Shown: positions 14,101-22,325 of the stretch, piece by piece
Layout: every line of letters starts with the position of its first letter
Position numbering within the stretch: the first letter of the stretch is position 1
Source of the DNA: Agapanthus africanus
Taxonomy: Eukaryota > Streptophyta > Magnoliopsida > Asparagales > Amaryllidaceae
NCBI GenBank assembly: GCA_030015575.1
Contig: CM057339.1
Coordinates: forward strand, 778,736,809 to 778,800,808
Direction of reading: 5' to 3'
Length of the DNA: 64,000 nt
Made by a program: the position numbers and the translations under genes
The notes under the pieces: generated by a model
Database searches by the model: none
The model's input: only the letters and a program-made list of their open reading frames with translations
What the model was told of the DNA's origin: nothing

Positions 14101-17100
14101 TATGTGCATGACATTTATCTATATCAGTTGATGGTTAGATAAGGAGCATTAAACAGCGGTGTAATTCTTCATAACCATAGTACAGTCTTCAACCTACAAC
14201 ACACAGGGTTTGAGTTATTAAACTCAAGGGACTTATACAAAGTATTGTATGTAGTCCAGTGTCCATTAGGACAGAAGGGTTGGTCCTCGTACTATATTCT
14301 GTATGCTTGTGACTTCTCAGGTTTTAGACATGCGTTTCGTAGAAATACAAGGTCTAATTTTGAGAAGTTATAGGTACAAGAATAAAGTAGAGAACCAGGC
14401 GTCGCAAGTATCGGGATTCTTCAAGGTGATTGAAGATGTAGATACTTGTGTGAGGTATTCAGTTGATAATAATGATTTTGAGAAACTTGTTTCTCTTTCA
14501 GGTTACTCATAATTGGATGCACTCCTAAGTTGAGTAATGCTGATCAGTCTCTCTCCATTTAGTTGACATGCACTGGAGACAGCTGCATGATTTGAATCTG
14601 GTTCTAATTAAATCAGTGCCTCTGTTTCTATATTGTATATAGAATAGATCATATCTTAACAATGTTAAGGTATATGGAGTTGTCCGGCTTATGCTTAAAA
14701 CCAGACTCTGGATAACTCAAGGCACGTTTCAGTAATGGCAGTTTGTGGGTTTTCCCAAGCTGTGACGAGGATTAACTTTCTACCATCTGGAAGATCAATA
14801 GTGATATTGTTCTTGACTCGCCACAGTTTTAGTAAAATGGACTTTTTCAGAAAACAGTAATGGGAGTTTGGTAACTGGAAGAGATTCCAGAACCACAAAT
14901 GATCACTGAAAATTTAATAGGATCAAAAGATTCAATCAGGTTCGGCATTCCATTAGCCACTCCGCAGATATGGTGGGTAACCTCAGGCGCCCAAGAGATA
15001 CTTCGGTATTCCCAAAGACGGTGACAGGGAGGTTCTTGTTTACCCAGACTTGACACTACTGTTGTTCCAGACTATGAGACCCGGCAGGAGGATGAGCATA
15101 GCGTCGTTCTAAACTAGCTTTAGAAGTGCACGTGTATATGACTCTGCCAGAGAGTTGTTGTAGTTAGTGGAAGCAGCGGAAGCATAGTGGACAAGTAGTT
15201 TATGTCTATTCATAGACTAAAGCACATATGACGAAAATAGATCATCTATTTTTGATGTGACAGTCATAGGTTTTGACTTCATCTGTAGGATGTTTTTCAT
15301 CACCCCATTGAGATGGGAATGCGCGCGCTTCTCAGGCATGTACAGATTCCCCCTGCCTAAGGTAGGCGGAGGTTTGTTGATTGTGGGGATTCGAATCTCC
15401 GGCAGCCGTGGACTAAGCTGCCGTTAATTACCCCACGCTTTTGAAGCGAGAGAATCTCTGATTGACGGGCAAAACTGGTTATGCGAACTCAATGTGCAAT
15501 GTGTGTTGTGTTTTGAAGGGGGTCTTGGACGATTGGGGGCCTCACAGAGTTTACGGGGGTCCCGCTACCCGGATAGCGGGCTTGGGGTCAAGGGACCAGC
15601 GCCCTGTTAGAAATTTTTTCTAACGAAGGACATGCTTCAAGTGTGGAGCGTAATGAAAAAAGAGGGATGAGGAGCGTCCTAATGTGTGAGTGGGGCACGG
15701 GCGCTGGACGCCAGCGGGTCACGTGCCCTGCGCGCGACCGCTGGGTGCCAGCGGAGAAAGGGGTTTAGCCCGTGAACTGAGAGTTGAACTCCAGAGGGGC
15801 TTTGGAGTTGAACTCCTAAATAGGAATTAAGTATAAATTTGGAGTTAAACTCCCAAAAGATTTGTATTTGGAGTTAAACTCCTATGAAATAAATTGGATG
15901 TGGATTTGGAGTTAAACTCCTAAAAGGCCCGGATTTGGAGTTAAACTCCTAAAAAGATCTGGATGTGGAGTTAAACTCCTTTGAGAATTTGGATATTGGA
16001 GTTGAACTCCTCGAAAATCTTCAGAGATAATAAAGAGGACTTATTTCTTCTCTCTGAAGCCTCAGATCCTCCCGAAGTAGGATTTTCAGAGGTGGGTCTT
16101 CTTCCTCCAACTCTCCTTTGTTGGATCTTAGAGAAAAAGGGATATGCGATCAAAAATCTCTCTCTTTAGGGATTTGATGGGAGATCTGAACTCCCCTTTA
16201 AGGGTTTTATGGTGAAAAACTATTTCTTTTTGTAAAAAGAAGAGTTAAACTCTTGATTTAATTAGAAAAGAAAAGGAAATGGAGAACTTGAGAGAAAGGA
16301 GATGGAGGCACAAACCCTATAATTTTTTGAGAGAATGAAAAATTGTTTATTTTTTTATCATGTTTGCCTTTATAGGCCACTTTATATATAACCCCTTGAG
16401 CTTTGCCAAATGGCACTTATGTCACCACATGCCTTATGTGCTTATCTCTTTTTGCACATAAGCCATTGAGTTTACAAAATTTTTGCTTTTTGCCAATTTT
16501 ACATACATTTATTTCTAAAAAAAGAATGACATTAAACTAATTTATGGCTTCATTCTTTTGTCACGGGGACGGTCCCTTCCATGCTCGGTCTTGACCTGGG
16601 CTTGGGCCCACTTCGCTTGGGGTTGATTTTGATTTTGATTTGATCAACCGGGGTGTGATTTTTGACCCCAACACTCATCTCGAACTAAAACTTTCTGATC
16701 TTCATTTTTGACACACTTCACCGCATATAAGCCTCTGATCTTCCTTTCCCGCATCCGAGCAATCTAGTATATATTATTTTCAGCCTCCATAGTGTCCAAT
16801 TTCACGTACACCTCCTTATAGACCTTAGGTTTAGCTTCCCGAACAGCTTTTTTAACTTCCTTTTTAGCCATTTTATACTTCTCAAATCTCTCCGCAATTT
16901 TGCTTTACTTCAAATCTTTATAAGAATCCTTCTTGATTTTAATAGCAGTATTTACTTCTTCGTTCCACCATGATGTGTCCCTAAAGGGTAAAGCACCACC
17001 TCTCAACTCATCAAGTAAAGCTTTAACTACCCTCTTGATACAACTAGTCATCTTATTCCATGTTCTGTCTGAATCATCTTCAGACTGCCAATCCGTCTCT

Positions 17101-18187
17101 TGAACTACACGATCTATAAAAGCCTTTAGGTTACGTTCCTTCAGTCACCACCACTTAATTCTAGACTCTAGCTTACGTCTAATCTTTCTAGGTCCTCTTT
17201 TAAATTGAAAATTTAGAACTAAAAGTCTATATTAAGTGGTTACATTCTCACCTGACACTACCTTACAGTCGATACAACCACCTCTATCTATCATTCTCAT
17301 TAGAAAAAAGTCTATTTGACTTACACTTGATCCACTCCTAAAGGTGATAAGGTGGGACTCTCTTTTTCTAAACCAAGTGTTGGCTAAAAATCAAGTCATA
17401 AGACAAAGCAAAATCTAGAATCGAGCTACTCGCTTCATTCTTTTGTCCAAAACCAAAACCTCCATGGATAGTATCAAACCCACCACGACTAGTTTCTACA
17501 TGTCCATTGAGATCACCACCAATAAATAACTTCTCTACACTAGGTATCTTTTGCACCATCTCGTCTAAATCCTTCTAGAATAGACTCTTACTAGCGGCAT
17601 CAAGACCTATCTGTGGTGTATAAGCACTAATAATATTAAGGATCTCCCTACTTATAATAATCTTAACTAGTAAAATTCTATCACATTTTCTCTTAATCTC
17701 AACTTCATTCTCAAGCAACCGTCCATCTATGATTACGCCTACCCCTTTACGATTCTATCTCTACACGTATACCAAATCTTATAACCCAAGGCTCTATGAC
17801 TCTACCTTTTTCACCTACCCACTTAGTTTCTTACAAACACATAACACCAACTCTCCTCCTAATCATCACTTCCACTAATTCTGTTAGTCTATCCGTAAGA
17901 GAATCTATGTTCCAAAAAACTAGACGGATCCTATGAAACTTTTGCTTATTTGTCACTACATCCAGGGTCCGATATAGCGCGCCGTTTCTGGACAACGACC
18001 TAAAAACCCTTGCATACTTAACAGTACATCCGGAATCCGGTATAGCGCGTCGCTAAGTAGAGAACGCCCCAACGATATTCTTATTATGGTTCATGTCATA
18101 GAATGCGACAAAATTTTACGTTGTCTGTCAAAAGCCTGCCACAACTCTCACCCTTTCTCATCCGGACTTGGGACCGGCAACGGTGGG

Positions 18188-18226
<39 letters not shown>

Positions 18227-20668
18227 GGAGGATTATAATGGAGGAAAGGTGCCATAACAGGGAATTTCCTCCTATGGCGCCTAACAAAATACACCTCCGT
18301 GATTTTTTCGGCGATCGACACCCATCATTATCATTTTTATCATCTAAAATGTGGATACACCAAATTTTATGTGATTCCATCTTTTTCACCGTAACGGTGA
18401 AAAATAGTGGAATCGCATGAAATTTAGTGTGTCCACATCTTACATGATAAAGATAATGATGATAGGTACCGGTCGTCGAAACAAATCGTGGAGGGTATAG
18501 ATTTTTGACGCCACCTAATGAAAAAGCCTCCTAGGGCCTCTTTTCTTCATTATTCTCATATACATACAAATATATATATGGAGCGGCTATTTTACTCCCT
18601 AGGTGTAACTCAGTTACACCCACCATGAAATAACGCATTACATAATTTTTTCACGATCGGCTCCATGCATCATATCTCCACCATCTGTATGGGTACATCA
18701 AGTTTTGTTTGATTTGGATTTGGTTTATACATTGATCATTGGTTATAAAATGTTCTATTATCGAAAAACCGTCCATTTTGCAACCGACCGATACATGAAA
18801 AATAAGTTTCCAAATCACATGAAACTTGGTGTAAACATATTTTAGATGATGTAGATCAAAATGAATATAGCCGACAGTAAAAAATAATCCATTTATTGGG
18901 TTATTTCATTATGGGTGTAACTCACATAGTTATACCTAGGGAGTAAAATAACCGATATATATATAGGCTAATTTACTCCCAAGACATAACCGGCTTAGTT
19001 ATGCCCTATACATAATTACACCATTTCTCTCTCATGTATGGATAAAGGAAGGGTATATATCATTCACAAGGAGAGAGTAGAAAATCTTGTAAAGGTTCTA
19101 TGAGATTTTCTCTCCTTGTATTAATCGATTCCCTATTTAATTCCAAAGATTCTTTACGTTCTCTTTACTTGTAAATAACAAAAAGTACCCTTCTTTTATC
19201 TATATATAATGGGCAAATAGACTAATTATCCATAAGGCATAACTAAGCTAGTTATGTCATGCATGTGTAACACATGTCTAAAATTTCATCAGCAGAAAAG
19301 TCGGTAGAAAAATATGTTGATAGCAAGAAGAAAATAGAAAAAGAATTGATCCTTTCTTGAGTGGATGTTGCATTTCGGTATTGGTTTTGAATTATGGGAG
19401 GTCATGAACATATGGTCTTATATTTCTCATATGCTAATTTTGTGGTCATTTATTGTAAAATTCTTTTCGATATAGTTGCTAACAAAAACATTTAAACGCC
19501 TCCTATTATTTGGTTTCATATTTCTCATATGCTAATTATGTGGCCATTTCCTCCATAATTCTATTCCATGTGGTTGTTAGCAAAAACATTTAAACGACCA
19601 ATTAATTGCCTTGTAAACCTTCTTTAATACCATTGACCTCAGCATAACTCGTATTGATAAGTAAATCCTTACTATTTTCCAATTTTCCCTATATTTTGAT
19701 AAGGTCTATGGATTGAGAAGAGTGTGCAGGTTCTATGACACACTAGCCAACAGAGTCATAACTTTAGGGTCATATAAGGTCTCGAGACTCAGGATATTTT
19801 TAGCAAAAATGTACATAAGTTTTAGAGAAGAATGAGGCAAAGATGCAACCGAGTAAATATGTATTATTCAAATATAAAAAATAAAAGAAGGGTATATAAA
19901 GAAACTCAGGGTTTTTTTAGCATGTCTTAAATTCTACATTAAAGGAGAGAAAACATGAAGTTAGTAGTCGAGCCCAAGTCCATGGGCCAAAAGCCCAAAG
20001 GGTCCAACTAATTGAGCTTGCATAAATTCAGGTAAGGCAATGATACGCGAGAATAATGGAGGGCATAGACCCAATGTGCGAAATCCTCCTGTGGCATCTT
20101 TTTTTTGGACGATCGACACCGACAATATTCATCGTCTAATATGTAGATACAACAATTTTCATGTGAATCTAATACTTTTTTAACCACTGATTTAGTGCAT
20201 TTTGCACCCATTAAATCAACGGTTAAAAATTATTAAAATCGCATAAAAAAATTATCTACATCTTAGGCAATGAAGATGAAGATGGTAGAAGCTGATCATC
20301 CAAAAAAAATGGTGTAGGGTTGGCTTTTGGCCACCGCCGTAAGAAGATTTTCCTCATAGGGGCCATTATTCTCTACATACATATACATATACACGTATGT
20401 GTATGTGTAAAACATGTACTTGGAATACATAAACTTTGGATCTGGGTGGGTCAGCTGCCTAAACTTGACCAAGTCTGGATCCGCCCCTAGGGACAACAAA
20501 CCCTTCGATTTTTTCGCAGTCATGAAAAGAATACACTTATCTTCCCCATCAGGCCACAAACAAAGAGTTGGCTTGTTTCATAAATTGGACATTAGAATAC
20601 CAACGGAAAAAATATCAAACAATAAGATACAGAACTTTTGAGACTACGAGGCATATAAACAACAAATG

Positions 20669-20730
<62 letters not shown>

Positions 20731-22169
20731 TAAACTACAATCCAGAAAATAAGGTCAAGTATCAAAGCGTGTCTGAAGTGTTAATGGAGCATTTAAAAGG
20801 CTAGGAGTTCTTCTATATCTTTCCCCAAGAACATCTAAAAAAATTATATGAAGCAACTCTTCTACCTTTCTTGTGTGGGCAATGTGGCCAATTGCTGAGT
20901 GTTGCCATAAAGAAAGAAGCGATCAGCCAACTGTAGAACAGGCCACAATATTTTTAGTTCACAAAGTTTTGCAATCCTTGCCTGTTATTGATGCATTTCC
21001 ATCTAGTAGTTCATATATTTCTTCAACAAAGTCCTTATAGAATGAAATAACACCTGTAATCAACATCCACACCCGTATTCATCATATTTAGTTTTGTCAT
21101 AATATATTTTTTTAATTGATTAAATTTCCAAGATTTTTAATGGTTGGGAAACTGAAAATCTTCATCCAACCTGGATTCCCAGGGATTAAAAGAATATGCA
21201 AAGAGGGTTCTTCTGAGTGCATCTCGAGCAATTCAGTTGAAAAGCTGTAACAAAAGTTGGACTGGGTTAACAACTTAAAATACATTAAAGTATACTTTGA
21301 GAATGGTAGGAAAAGAGCACAACTCTTGCGGTAAAACTTTCATCTCCAAAGTGAGGTTGTGGGTTTCGATTCACAAAGGGTTGCATTGAAAAATACTTTG
21401 AGAATAATAGATATTACGTATTGCACAAGAAAAATAAAGGAAAGGCGTTTTTCTTATAGGGCATCTGATACTCATCAAAAGAAGAATTTTCCTTTAATCA
21501 AACTGATACTCATTACTCTCGTGTGGCATAAAGGCCATTAAACGGATATGGATAAACCAAGCTAACTCCATATACGTATCCAATTTTTATCAAATACAAA
21601 TAGTAGATGACTACCCAACTGCATAGGCCAATAGCCACCGGATACATATACGGTAACACCTGTATCTATTCCGCATCCTTATCTGATATAAAAAAAATAC
21701 TAATTTTCTATACGCCAATAGCCAGCTGCATATGCCAATAGCCACTGGATATATATACGGTAACACTAATATATATTCCACATCCGTATCCGATATTAAA
21801 AAAAATACTATTTTCTTCCTTTATCAGGTTTTTTTTTATTATTATTAAAAAAACTGATTTCCTATCTGTATCCGTATCCGTATCCGAATTTTACCAAATA
21901 TGGATAGTAATGTTTGTTTCCAATAACTAATGTATCCATATTTTAATCCGTCTAAGACTACCGGCTATAGATACAGTAACACCTATATTCGCTTCATATC
22001 CAAACTGTTTGCATCCTTAATTACATATACGAGCTAAGCTACCAAATTGAACGTATTTGCCTAAACTAAAGAAAAGAATAACAAACAAAATATACACACA
22101 CCTGGAGACTAAGCAGATTCTTGTATTTGCTTGCTTTCTCCCAAGAGATTGTAACTTCTCCTCCTCCAT
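33..22169 (-). CDS. LDAH: Lipid droplet-associated hydrolase (LDAH), eight exons, 3' end outside window
   Basis: Alpha/beta-hydrolase of the LDAH (DUF2305) family; known members act at lipid droplets on lipid or sterol esters, though the plant substrate is not settled. Exons on the minus strand: 22102-22169, 21171-21244, 20982-21053, 20866-20894, 2931-2981, 528-578, 216-275, 33-115. Every join keeps phase and every acceptor ends in AG. Donors are GT except exon 3, which uses GC (ACAG/gcaagg). Segments in order: MEEEKLQSLGRKQ start, HILLIPGNPG (oxyanion-side loop), FYKDFVEEIYELLDGNAS, AIGHIAHTRK, GRMFSLQEQI, VGHSIGSY (nucleophile Ser in GxSxG) and FCIGLYPFLTLN. These match LDAH order without a gap. 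About 173 residues are visible; the catalytic Asp and His would lie left of base 1. Intron 4 is 17.9 kb of nested transposons, yet no exon is damaged. The start is the first ATG in the frame of exon 2. Expression is not shown; identity is strong. Confidence 0.93.
216..275 (-). other. LDAH: LDAH coding exon 7 with nucleophile Ser
   Basis: 60 nt, acceptor ctgttgaag, donor gtaatcaat. Reads VGHSIGSYICLEVFKRLPQQ; GHSIG is the GxSxG nucleophile elbow of alpha/beta hydrolases. Confidence 0.94.
528..578 (-). other. LDAH: LDAH coding exon 6
   Basis: 51 nt, acceptor tttttatag, donor gtagtgatc. Reads VDFIRQELQHNGLPVIL, the strand that leads into the nucleophile elbow on the next exon. Confidence 0.91.
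579..2620. other. LDAH intron 5, first part: no gene seen
   Basis: AT-rich intron sequence. A plus-strand open stretch at 1844-2053 has no recognisable domain. I see no transposon ends here. The intron's right part holds a CA run (2221-2242) and a SINE-like head. Confidence 0.5.
2221..2242. repeat. (CA)n microsatellite
   Basis: Eleven CA units inside LDAH intron 5. Shorter CA/CG-CA runs occur at about 3308-3330 and 3558-3582. Confidence 0.9.
2622..2700 (+). mobile_element. tRNA-derived SINE head
   Basis: RNA polymerase III A box TAGCTTAGTGG (2631-2641) and B box GGTTCAAATCC (2675-2685) are spaced as in a tRNA gene. The arms do not form a full cloverleaf with CCA-end pairing, and the tail runs into a C-rich then AT-rich body (to about 2760). 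That fits a plant SINE inserted in LDAH intron 5 better than a working tRNA gene. Confidence 0.6.
2931..2981 (-). other. LDAH: LDAH coding exon 5
   Basis: 51 nt, phase 0 on both sides, acceptor ttttctttcag, donor gtatcac. Reads NWECGRMFSLQEQIKHK, the conserved block that follows the GHxxHT segment in LDAH proteins. Confidence 0.92.
3583..3936. mobile_element. Foldback MITE
   Basis: About 350 bp that folds on itself almost end to end. Left arm starts TAGGGGAGTGATCCATTG and runs through ACCGGTCCGCG and AACGGGAACTCTCG. The right end is its inverted complement (CGAGAGTTCCCGTTT ... ACCGGTTTACAATAGATC). Inner arms (GAAGACCTCTAAC / GTTAGAGGTCTTC) also pair. A TA lies at each edge, as for a TA target duplication. 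No coding capacity. Confidence 0.85.
3947..4336. mobile_element. Foldback MITE, family X copy 1
   Basis: Ends GAGGTTAATGGAGGAAA and its complement (TTTCTCCATTATTCTC). The inside pairs around CACCAAATTTCATGTGATT / AATCACATGAAATTTGGTG and CGACGATCGGCAT / TGCCGATCGTCG. Copies 2 and 3 are in the same intron at 18231-18557 and 20049-20373. Confidence 0.8.
4344..4370. repeat. (TA)n run
   Basis: AT dinucleotide run between MITE copy 1 and the 3' end of the RTE LINE. It may be part of the LINE tail. Confidence 0.85.
4371..6048 (-). pseudogene. RTE-type LINE, 3' part (reverse transcriptase to C-terminus), decayed
   Basis: Minus-strand remnant of an RTE-clade non-LTR retrotransposon protein, which in intact copies nicks target DNA and copies its own RNA there. 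Visible blocks in order: 6007-5783 (RSRKAVGPDGIPIEVWRYL, start of the RT domain), 5440-5252 (VRTCGGLTSDFPITIGLHQG then SALSPFLFTIMMDKL, RT core), 5152-4637 (FRYLCPIIQKDGEVDND, AGWLKWRNATWILCDR, MRMFRWMCGNTRKDKVRNED) and the terminal block around 4500-4420. Frames shift between blocks and a (TA)n run (5072-5113) interrupts the C-terminal part, so it is dead. The 5' part lies at 16679-18188, separated by LTR element B. Confidence 0.88.
5072..5113. repeat. (TA)n microsatellite inside the LINE
   Basis: 21 TA units expanded within the coding remnant of the RTE LINE, adding a run of Ile-Tyr codons in one frame. Confidence 0.9.
6049..7419 (+). repeat. Element B 5' LTR
   Basis: 1,371 bp, TGTAGGGTG ... 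ACCCCAGCA. Contains a short hairpin TTAGAAATTTTTTCTAA (6368-6384), a GC-rich run with repeated CGCCCGCGGGT units (6455-6545) and odd palindromes of the type GGAGTTRAACTCC (6600-6612, 6666-6678, 6756-6768 and weaker copies), plus AAGAGTTAAACTCTT at 7001-7015. Confidence 0.88.
7510..8170 (+). repeat. Three sets of tandem repeats inside element B
   Basis: (a) 7517-7590: two 39-bp units with ACGGTCGGTGCTGC. (b) 7588-7745: four units of about 42 bp with CTTGCTCCGCTTTCTGCGG then TGTCGGG. (c) 7840-8165: four units of 82-89 bp built on CGGCATCAGCACCGCTAAC and GCGACTCATCATTTGCCGTT. Tandem arrays in the untranslated part of an LTR element are common; function unknown. 8170-8533 has no gene that I recognise. 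Confidence 0.8.
8534..10550 (+). repeat. Copia A2 LTR
   Basis: 2,017 bp, TGTTGGCTATAG ... TAGACTTACA. Aligns by eye along its length with the two LTRs of element A. Includes the pre-TATA hairpin at 9754-9782 and the TATA-like GTATATACAG just after it. Confidence 0.85.
10551..10563 (+). promoter_or_regulatory. Primer binding site of A2 (initiator tRNA-Met type)
   Basis: TAGTATCAGAGCC directly after the LTR, one change from the common plant TGGTATCAGAGC site that pairs with initiator tRNA-Met. Confidence 0.75.
10760..10807 (+). repeat. CG-rich double palindrome in the A2 leader
   Basis: CCGCGGAACCGCGGCC followed after a short spacer by GCCGCGGTTGCGCGGCGG. It starts 209 nt after the primer site. 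The same module occurs in A, D and E leaders. Confidence 0.85.
15284..16673 (+). repeat. Element B 3' LTR
   Basis: 1,390 bp, starts TGTAGGATG directly after A2 sequence and ends CCCCAACA. It has eight GGAGTTRAACTCC-type palindromes between 15780 and 16010, more than the 5' LTR. Same internal order of landmarks as the 5' LTR. Confidence 0.88.
16679..18188 (-). pseudogene. RTE-type LINE, 5' part (endonuclease), decayed
   Basis: Upstream half of the same LINE as 4371-6048. The clearest piece is 17559-17368, which reads LFIGGDLNGHVETSRGGFD and FGFGQKNEASSSILDFALSY, the GDLNGHVG-type block of the apurinic-type endonuclease of RTE elements. Stops and frameshifts separate it from flanking blocks. 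It ends near 18188 at a (TA)n run. Removing element B and one copy of CTCAT rejoins the two halves, giving about 3.2 kb, the usual RTE length. Confidence 0.82.
18189..18234. repeat. (TA)n microsatellite
   Basis: 23 TA units at the 5' edge of the RTE LINE, next to MITE family X copy 2. Confidence 0.9.
18231..18557. mobile_element. Foldback MITE, family X copy 2
   Basis: Shares with copy 1 the ends (TAATGGAGGAAAGGTGCC ... TTCTTCATTATTCTC), the segment GTGGATACACCAAATTTTAT and the GATCG/CGATC-bearing inner arms. Inserted next to a (TA)n run. Confidence 0.8.
18580..18955. mobile_element. Foldback MITE, second family
   Basis: Inverted ends GGCTATTTTACTCCCTAGG and CCTAGGGAGTAAAATAACC, continued by GTAACTCAGTTACACCC paired with GGGTGTAACTCACATAGTTA. 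No coding frame. Flanked by TA-rich sequence. Confidence 0.82.
18966..19262. mobile_element. Probable foldback element, third type
   Basis: Arms 18981-19005 (GACATAACCGGCTTAGTTATGCC) and 19236-19260 are inverted copies about 230 bp apart; the ACTCCCAAGACATAAC start resembles the end of the 18580 element in style. Boundaries are less certain. Confidence 0.55.
19263..20048. other. Intron sequence without recognised features
   Basis: AT-rich. A weak direct repeat of about 110 bp is visible (ATTTCTCATATGCTAATT near 19422 and 19522). No reading frame or transposon end recognised. Confidence 0.5.
20049..20373. mobile_element. Foldback MITE, family X copy 3
   Basis: Ends GAGAATAATGG and CCATTATTCTC are perfect inverted repeats. 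The inside keeps GGACGATCGACACC and the matching right arm. It is more diverged from copies 1 and 2 than they are from each other. Confidence 0.78.
20673..20725. repeat. (TA)n microsatellite
   Basis: About 26 TA units, the longest such run in the window, 140 bp from LDAH exon 4. Confidence 0.92.
20866..20894 (-). other. LDAH: LDAH coding exon 4 (29 nt micro-exon)
   Basis: Acceptor caacactcag, donor gtagaag. Its 29 nt read AIGHIAHTRK once the G from exon 3 is added. It is the last exon before the 17.9-kb transposon-filled intron. Confidence 0.9.
20982..21053 (-). other. LDAH: LDAH coding exon 3 with GC donor
   Basis: 72 nt, acceptor attacag, reads VISFYKDFVEEIYELLDGNA then SIT. The donor is ACAG/gcaagg: a GC-AG intron whose other donor bases match the consensus tightly, as is usual for GC donors. 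The next exon restores phase and the family motif, so the GC site is not a reading error of mine. Confidence 0.92.
21171..21244 (-). other. LDAH: LDAH coding exon 2
   Basis: 74 nt between acceptor ttttgttacag and donor gttggatg. Reads FSTELLEMHSEEPSLHILLI then PGNP, with the last G completing Gly. The LLIPGNPG string is the family's conserved loop near the active site. Confidence 0.92.
21305..21440 (+). mobile_element. Possible SINE remnant in LDAH intron 1
   Basis: A B-box-like GGTTTCGATTC (21362-21372) follows CTCCAAAGTGAGGTTGTGG, a pattern of several plant tRNA-derived SINEs. The A box is poor. Weak call. Confidence 0.35.
21600..21960. repeat. Imperfect tandem duplication with ATCCGTATCC motifs
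   Basis: Two units of about 100 bp (21617-21715, 21717-21818) share GCCAATAGCCA and ATATACGGTAACAC. Then come short repeats of ATCCGTATCCGTATCC near 21866. It looks like a non-autonomous DNA transposon remnant, but no ends are clear. In LDAH intron 1. Confidence 0.5.
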
Positions 22170-22188
22170 TGGACAACTTGTATAATTT
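22102..22188 (-). other. LDAH: LDAH exon with start codon
   Basis: Acceptor ctttttcag at 22189 upward, short 5'UTR, ATG at 22169, donor gtgtgtgtat below 22102. The coding part is 68 nt (phase 2 at its end) and reads MEEEKLQSLGRKQANTRICL. The last two bases (AG) join C of the next exon to give Ser. A second open frame through this exon (KLYKLSNGGGEV) looks protein-like but hits a stop in the next exon. Confidence 0.85.
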
Positions 22189-22325
22189 CTGAAAAAGTTA
22201 TCAACAAAGTATGAATGAATAAATGATTCGTTAAAATCAAGCAGAAATTGTGGCAATAAGACTTGATGATCATGGATTCGTGATCCTAAATTGCATGCAT
22301 TGCTCCTCAATTAAATAAATGTTAC

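Larger units (their letters stand above)
8534..15283 (+). mobile_element. Copia copy A2, 5' half only
   Basis: Homologous to element A: starts TGTTGGCTATAGTGCGCTCA and has an LTR to 10550, a primer site at 10551-10563 and leader sequence matching A. It follows A's inside up to the equivalent of A position about 38740, then stops dead at the first base of element B's 3' LTR. No reading frame survives. The missing part is A's decayed RT/RNase H end and 3' LTR. Confidence 0.82.
6049..16673 (+). mobile_element. LTR element B (composite), inserted in the RTE LINE
   Basis: Bounded by two similar LTRs that begin TGTAGG and end CCCCARCA, and flanked by the 5-bp duplication CTCAT (6044-6048 and 16674-16678). 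The inside (7420-15283) has no intact gene: 7420-8533 holds tandem repeats, and 8534-15283 is a 5'-half Copia copy (A2). I see neither a clear primer site just after the 5' LTR nor a polypurine tract before the 3' LTR. The LTRs differ at many places, so the insertion is old. Orientation is assigned from TG...CA ends only. Confidence 0.85.
2982..20865 (-). other. LDAH: LDAH intron 4 (17.9 kb), filled with nested transposons
   Basis: Bounded by donor gtagaag below 20866 and acceptor tttctttcag above 2981. It contains, left to right: foldback MITEs (3583-3936, 3947-4336), the 3' part of an RTE LINE, LTR element B (6049-16673), the 5' part of the LINE, MITEs (18231-18557, 18580-18955, 18966-19262, 20049-20373) and (TA)n runs. 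Sequence without a recognised element is left at 2982-3582, 19263-20048 and 20374-20672. Confidence 0.85.

Noticed and set aside
20568-20804. Frame with a long Ile-Tyr run
   Set aside because: Produced by the (TA)n microsatellite.
22102-22188. Alternative frame KLYKLSNGGGEVTISWEKAS in the LDAH start exon
   Set aside because: Looks protein-like but meets a stop just after the splice; the frame starting MEEEK continues into conserved LDAH sequence.
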